Assembly: GCA_050011755.1 (NCBI GenBank)
Contig: JBEKIM010000313.1
Coordinates: 1-8,128 of the forward strand
DNA: 8,128 nucleotides
Reading direction: 5' to 3'
Source of the DNA: Bog-159 sp050011755
GTDB lineage: Bacteria > Acidobacteriota > Terriglobia > Bryobacterales > Bryobacteraceae
Under the pieces are notes generated by a model. The model was not told the origin of the DNA. It searched no databases and saw only the letters and a program-made list of their open reading frames with translations. Within the stretch, counting starts at the first letter, position 1; the number at the start of each line of letters is the position of its first letter. A program made the position numbers and the translations under genes. Of this stretch, positions 6,181-8,128 are shown in pieces.

Positions 6181-6813
6181 TTACATCCCCTGCAGGAAAT
6201 AGTTGAATTGCTTCTCCCGGCCCAGTGTGGTCACCGGCCCGTGTCCGGGGAACACCACGGTTTCATCCGGCAGATCGAAATACTTGTCGTGAATCGAGCG
6301 CAGGATTTGGTCGCCATCGCCGAATGGCAGATCGGTGCGTCCGATGCTGTCGCGGAACAGCGTGTCGCCCGCTACCAGCTTCTTCTCGGCGGGCAGCCAC
6401 AGGCTGATGCTGCCCGGCGTATGGCCCGGCGTGTGCAACACGTGGAACTCCGCGCCCGCCGCGCGCAGGATATCGCCATCCCGCGCCGGCATGTCGATCG
6501 CCGTTCGCTCCGGCGTGCGCACGCCCACCCACGCGGCTTGCATGTCCATGATGTCTTGCAGCTTGTCGTCGTTTTCGTTCATGTAAACCGGCGCGCCGGT
6601 GGATGCGTGCAGCTTGTGCGCGCCGCCGATATGGTCGATGTGCGCATGCGTGATCACGATGGCCTTCACCTGCAGGCCGTGCCGTTCCAGGACGCGCTCG
6701 ATCTGCGGCAGGTTGTCGCCCGGATCGATCACCACGGCGTCGCCCGACTGCTCGTCCCCGAAAATGGAGCAGTTGCATTGCAGCATGCCCACCGGCAGAA
6801 TCTCATGCACCAT
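6181..6813 (-). CDS. Metallo-beta-lactamase-fold hydrolase, glyoxalase II-like
   Basis: 210 residues. The zinc-binding signature is complete: THAHIDH (H56, H58, D60, H61), HTPGHTPGS (H131), AGDTLF (D150) and FPGHGPVTT (H191). RDSIGRTDLPFGD (154-166) is typical of the short glyoxalase II-like (YcbL-type) group, which hydrolyses thioesters such as S-lactoylglutathione or related thiol adducts. No signal peptide, so it is cytoplasmic. The ATG at 6813 is preferred over an upstream TTG at 6834. It gives the usual family N-terminus (MVHEILPVGMLQCNCSIF), whereas the TTG adds seven atypical residues and would overlap the divergent promoter. A -10-like TACAAT ends eight bases before this ATG and no Shine-Dalgarno is seen. 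It is divergent from the membrane protein and upstream of the aminotransferase on the same strand. True substrate is not settled by sequence. Confidence 0.93.
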   Translation of the reverse strand: MVHEILPVGMLQCNCSIFGDEQSGDAVVIDPGDNLPQIERVLERHGLQVKAIVITHAHIDHIGGAHKLHASTGAPVYMNENDDKLQDIMDMQAAWVGVRTPERTAIDMPARDGDILRAAGAEFHVLHTPGHTPGSISLWLPAEKKLVAGDTLFRDSIGRTDLPFGDGDQILRSIHDKYFDLPDETVVFPGHGPVTTLGREKQFNYFLQGM

Positions 6814-6821
6814 AAGTAACG

Positions 6822-6827
6822 ATTGTA
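6822..6827 (-). promoter_or_regulatory. -10 box for the hydrolase, overlapping the divergent promoter
   Basis: Minus strand TACAAT (6827-6822) matches the -10 consensus at five of six places and ends eight bases before the hydrolase ATG. It shares two bases with the plus-strand TATAAT. I see no convincing -35 box. Confidence 0.45.
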
Positions 6828-6831
6828 TAAT
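6826..6831 (+). promoter_or_regulatory. -10 box for the CopD-like membrane protein, predicted leaderless start
   Basis: TATAAT is a perfect -10 hexamer ending six bases before the ATG at 6838. Transcription would start at about 6838 itself, giving an mRNA that begins at or beside its start codon. The matching -35 position carries no good consensus. No Shine-Dalgarno is present. Confidence 0.55.
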
Positions 6832-6837
6832 CAACGC

Positions 6838-7251
6838 ATGTTCGAAGCCCTAGGCATCTTCATGCGCTGGTTGCATATCGCGTCCGTCGCCACCTTGATT
6901 GGCGGCCTGATTTACGGTTGGCTGGTGCTGGTTCCGGCCACCAGCGTCCTGCCGGCGGAGGCGCGCAAGGCGCTGTCGGATAAGGCCGCGGCACTCTACC
7001 GTCCGCTGGTGTTCGGGGCCATCGCGGCGCTGCTGGTTTCAGGCGCCTACAACCTGGCGACCAATCCCGGGCACCACCTGCGCTACTACATCCTGCTCAG
7101 CTTGAAACTGCTATTGGTGGCCCACGTTTTCGCGGTAGGCATCGTGCTGGTGACCCGGAATCCGGAACATCGCGGGCGCTTGTTCGCGGGGGCGGCCATC
7201 TCGGGGCTGGCCATCATTCTGATTTCGGCGTATTTGCGCCGTACGTTCTAG
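6838..7251 (+). CDS. Four-helix integral membrane protein, CopD-like
   Basis: 137 residues. Four hydrophobic helices are visible at about 11-33, 55-75, 84-105 and 115-133. The pattern recalls the copper-resistance D (CopD) membrane domain: RWLHIASVATLIGG at the first helix, LLVSGAYNL at the second and LSLKLLLVAHVFAV at the third, with His13 and His96 inside helices. Loops are short and the C-terminus is basic (YLRRTF). The ATG at 6838 is chosen over a TTG at 6823, because the TTG lies inside the probable -10 region and adds MYNQR before the natural beginning. There is no ribosome binding site, in agreement with a leaderless start. It is the only clear intact gene on the plus strand. No copper gene is adjacent, so copper transport should not be assumed; a generic small membrane protein is the safe reading. 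Confidence 0.82.
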   Translation: MFEALGIFMRWLHIASVATLIGGLIYGWLVLVPATSVLPAEARKALSDKAAALYRPLVFGAIAALLVSGAYNLATNPGHHLRYYILLSLKLLLVAHVFAVGIVLVTRNPEHRGRLFAGAAISGLAIILISAYLRRTF

Positions 7252-7262
7252 ACAGAATTGGA

Positions 7263-7300
7263 GGGCGGGCAATCATGCCTTTGGCAATCATGCCCGGCCC
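7263..7300. terminator. Imperfect hairpin with a 12-bp direct repeat between convergent genes
   Basis: GGCAATCATGCC occurs at 7268-7279 and again at 7283-7294. The outer arms GGGCGGGCA (7263-7271) and TGCCCGGCCC (7291-7300) pair apart from one bulge, so the whole could fold into a hairpin. It lies just after the membrane-protein stop and covers the stop codon of the convergent minus-strand ORF. It may serve as a two-way transcription end, but there is no T-run on either side. Confidence 0.35.
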
Positions 7301-7599
7301 GACAGCGTGGCCAGAGCGGCTTCCATGTCCGCGATGAAGAGTTGCTTTTGAGCCGGCAGGACATCGGAAGGAATCAGCCGCATATAAGGCTTCTCATCGA
7401 CCCACTTGCGCAACCACGCAGGCGGCGGCAGGCTTTGATTGGAAGCATAGCGTTCCAGTTCTGCCGTTTGGTGGCGCAGGTCGAGGCATAACCAATCCTC
7501 GAAGACCACAATTTGCTCCCGCCGCACAGCCCGGTCGGCCTCCGCTTTGTCACAAGTCAACAACAACCAACCATTCCGCCGACCAGGAGCGGATTGCAT
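7288..7599 (-). CDS. Small protein of unknown function, start uncertain
   Basis: The frame gives up to 103 residues from an ATG at 7599. The part from about residue 30 onward reads like a real protein, with alternating charged and hydrophobic helices: VVFEDWLCLDLRHQTAELER, PPPAWLRKWVDEKPYMRL, VLPAQKQLFIADMEAALATL. I recognise no family. The first dozen residues are encoded opposite the IS3-like remnant, so the ATG at 7599 may not be the native start. Alternatives are GTG at 7509 (73 residues, GGGAG six bases upstream) and GTG at 7527 (79 residues, GGAGG eleven bases upstream). The original N-terminus may have been lost when the insertion sequence arrived, making this a truncated gene. It converges with the membrane protein, leaving a 36-base gap. 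Confidence 0.5.
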   Translation of the reverse strand: MQSAPGRRNGWLLLTCDKAEADRAVRREQIVVFEDWLCLDLRHQTAELERYASNQSLPPPAWLRKWVDEKPYMRLIPSDVLPAQKQLFIADMEAALATLSGRA

Positions 7600-7752
7600 A
7601 CCTGCAGAAATAGATCCAGACGAAGGACGAGGTCTTCGCCGAATTGATGGCGGAGCAGATCGCGCTAAAAAAAGACATTGGGGAACTCCGACCGGGAGCT
7701 GGGTTCCGCACGATACGCGGGATCAGATCGTGGATTTCGTCCGGCGCACGGG
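7560..7752 (+). mobile_element. Decayed IS3-family transposase fragment (end of OrfA, start of OrfB)
   Basis: In one plus frame the segment about 7572-7688 reads HSADQERIAYLQK, a TAG stop (7611-7613), IQTKDEVFAELMAEQIALKK. This resembles the C-terminal coiled-coil part of IS3-type OrfA. At 7667-7673 seven A's follow CT, in the phase CTA AAA AAA G. Slipping back one base there leads into the frame GSWVPHDTRDQIVDFVRRTG, which resembles the opening of the matching OrfB (the WVPHDTRD-IVDFVRRW type). So OrfA tail, slippery site and OrfB head are in the right order and in the -1 relation used by IS3 elements. Similarity stops near 7752, where the SnoaL-like gene ends on the other strand. No terminal repeats, DDE domain or rest of either ORF remain. 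Borders are approximate and the family call is from memory of motifs. Confidence 0.7.
7667..7674 (+). other. Relict -1 frameshift slippery site
   Basis: AAAAAAAG in the phase A-AAA-AAA-G lies at the seam of the OrfA-like and OrfB-like frames of the IS3 remnant. In intact IS3 elements such a site makes the OrfAB transposase. Here the element is dead, so it has no product, but it supports the identification. Confidence 0.6.
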
Positions 7753-8128
7753 TCAGGACCTGGGGCCCGCGCCCATCTCGGAGGCCCGCGCCAGTGCTTG
7801 CGTGTCGACATACTCCCGGACGTTCGCCAATTTGCCATTTCGAACGGTAATGGCGAAGACCCAATGGTCCTCGAACGTCTTATTCGTTGCTTTGATTCTC
7901 CCCGTAGCGAAGCCGACGACCAAAACCCGGTCTCCCTGCGCTATGAACTCTGGGGGCTCTGGGTACGAAGTTTCCACCGTCTCGTTAGCCTTCTGAAGCA
8001 AATCCGCCAATCCCGCGTGCCCGCGGTGCGTGCCGGCCAGCGGCCAGTCCTCGCCCGGAATGATCCACTCAATATCTTCGGCAGACAACGCCAGCAAACC
8101 TTGCTTATCGCGGCGGCCGAGTGCCGCA
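7753..8128 (-). CDS. SnoaL/NTF2-like domain protein, N-terminus off the right edge
   Basis: 124 residues are visible, open through the right edge. The first visible residues (AALGRRDKQGLLALSAEDIEW) match the usual helix before the first strand of SnoaL-like proteins, so a TTG at 8097 is an internal codon and not the start. Further family features are: IIPGEDWPLAGTHRGHAGLADLL (a strand, then a small-residue turn and helix), EFIAQGDRVLVVGFATGRI (strand pair), FEDHWVFAITVRNGKLANVREYVDTQAL (the C-terminal strands with the typical Arg-Glu-Tyr-x-Asp end). About 15 to 20 residues are probably missing. The fold forms a cone-shaped pocket used by small-molecule isomerases, cyclases or binding proteins; the ligand here is unknown. 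The last residues (ASEMGAGPRS) lie next to the IS3 remnant and may not be the original tail. Confidence 0.85.
   Translation of the reverse strand, partial: AALGRRDKQGLLALSAEDIEWIIPGEDWPLAGTHRGHAGLADLLQKANETVETSYPEPPEFIAQGDRVLVVGFATGRIKATNKTFEDHWVFAITVRNGKLANVREYVDTQALARASEMGAGPRS

Noticed and set aside
6814..6834. TTG at 6834 as the start of the hydrolase
   Set aside because: It adds seven atypical residues, has no ribosome site and overlaps the divergent promoter; the ATG at 6813 gives the usual N-terminus.
6823..6837. TTG at 6823 as the start of the membrane protein
   Set aside because: It falls in the -10 region and has no Shine-Dalgarno; the ATG at 6838 starts the natural sequence.
7547..7996. 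Plus-strand ORF of 149 codons
   Set aside because: Only a short part (about 7675-7752) has IS3 OrfB-like sequence; the rest is antisense to the SnoaL-like gene.

Overview
The window is high-GC DNA that looks like a bacterial chromosome, most probably from an Acidobacteriota lineage of the Solibacter/Bryobacterales type. That placement is an inference from gene content: a very large secreted kumamolisin-like protease carrying choice-of-anchor domains, a Tat-exported TIM-barrel sugar isomerase, and short palindromic repeats in the gaps. No rRNA, tRNA or marker gene is present to confirm it. Most genes lie on the minus strand.

Layout, left to right. (1) 1-208, minus: the start of a secreted protein with a TTG start, running off the left edge. 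(2) 334-3657, minus: an 1107-residue secreted S53 (sedolisin/kumamolisin) protease with a signal peptide, a propeptide, an intact Glu-Asp-Asp-Ser active site, a carboxypeptidase-regulatory-like domain and three C-terminal Ig-like (ASH/HYDIN, choice-of-anchor D) repeats. It has a good promoter placed so close to the ATG that the mRNA should be almost leaderless. (3) 3658-3920: a 263-base gap with a 14-bp tandem duplication and a composite palindromic repeat bounded by a perfect 25-bp inverted repeat. (4) 3921-6094, minus: a translationally coupled pair (ATGA overlap), a DegT/DnrJ/EryC1/StrS-type PLP aminotransferase followed by a Tat-exported TIM-barrel sugar isomerase/epimerase. (5) 6126-6169: another copy of the same palindromic repeat. 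(6) 6181-6813, minus: a glyoxalase-II-like metallo-beta-lactamase-fold hydrolase. It is divergent from (7) 6838-7251, plus: a four-helix membrane protein resembling the CopD family. Only 24 bp separate the two start codons, and overlapping near-palindromic -10 boxes appear to serve both. (8) 7288-7599, minus: a small unrecognised ORF. (9) about 7560-7752, plus: a decayed IS3-family transposase fragment that still has the A7 slippery site at the OrfA/OrfB junction. (10) 7753-8128, minus: a SnoaL/NTF2-like protein whose N-terminus lies off the right edge.

Functionally, the left half concerns extracellular protein breakdown. The centre looks like carbohydrate or cyclitol (amino-sugar) chemistry: an aminotransferase that could aminate a keto-sugar or keto-cyclitol, paired with an isomerase. 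The right part is housekeeping-like genes next to a scar of past transposition. I did not find a clear novel defence or mobile system. The most interesting signals are the modular palindromic repeats, the overlapping divergent promoters with apparently leaderless starts, and the relict frameshift site of the IS3 remnant.
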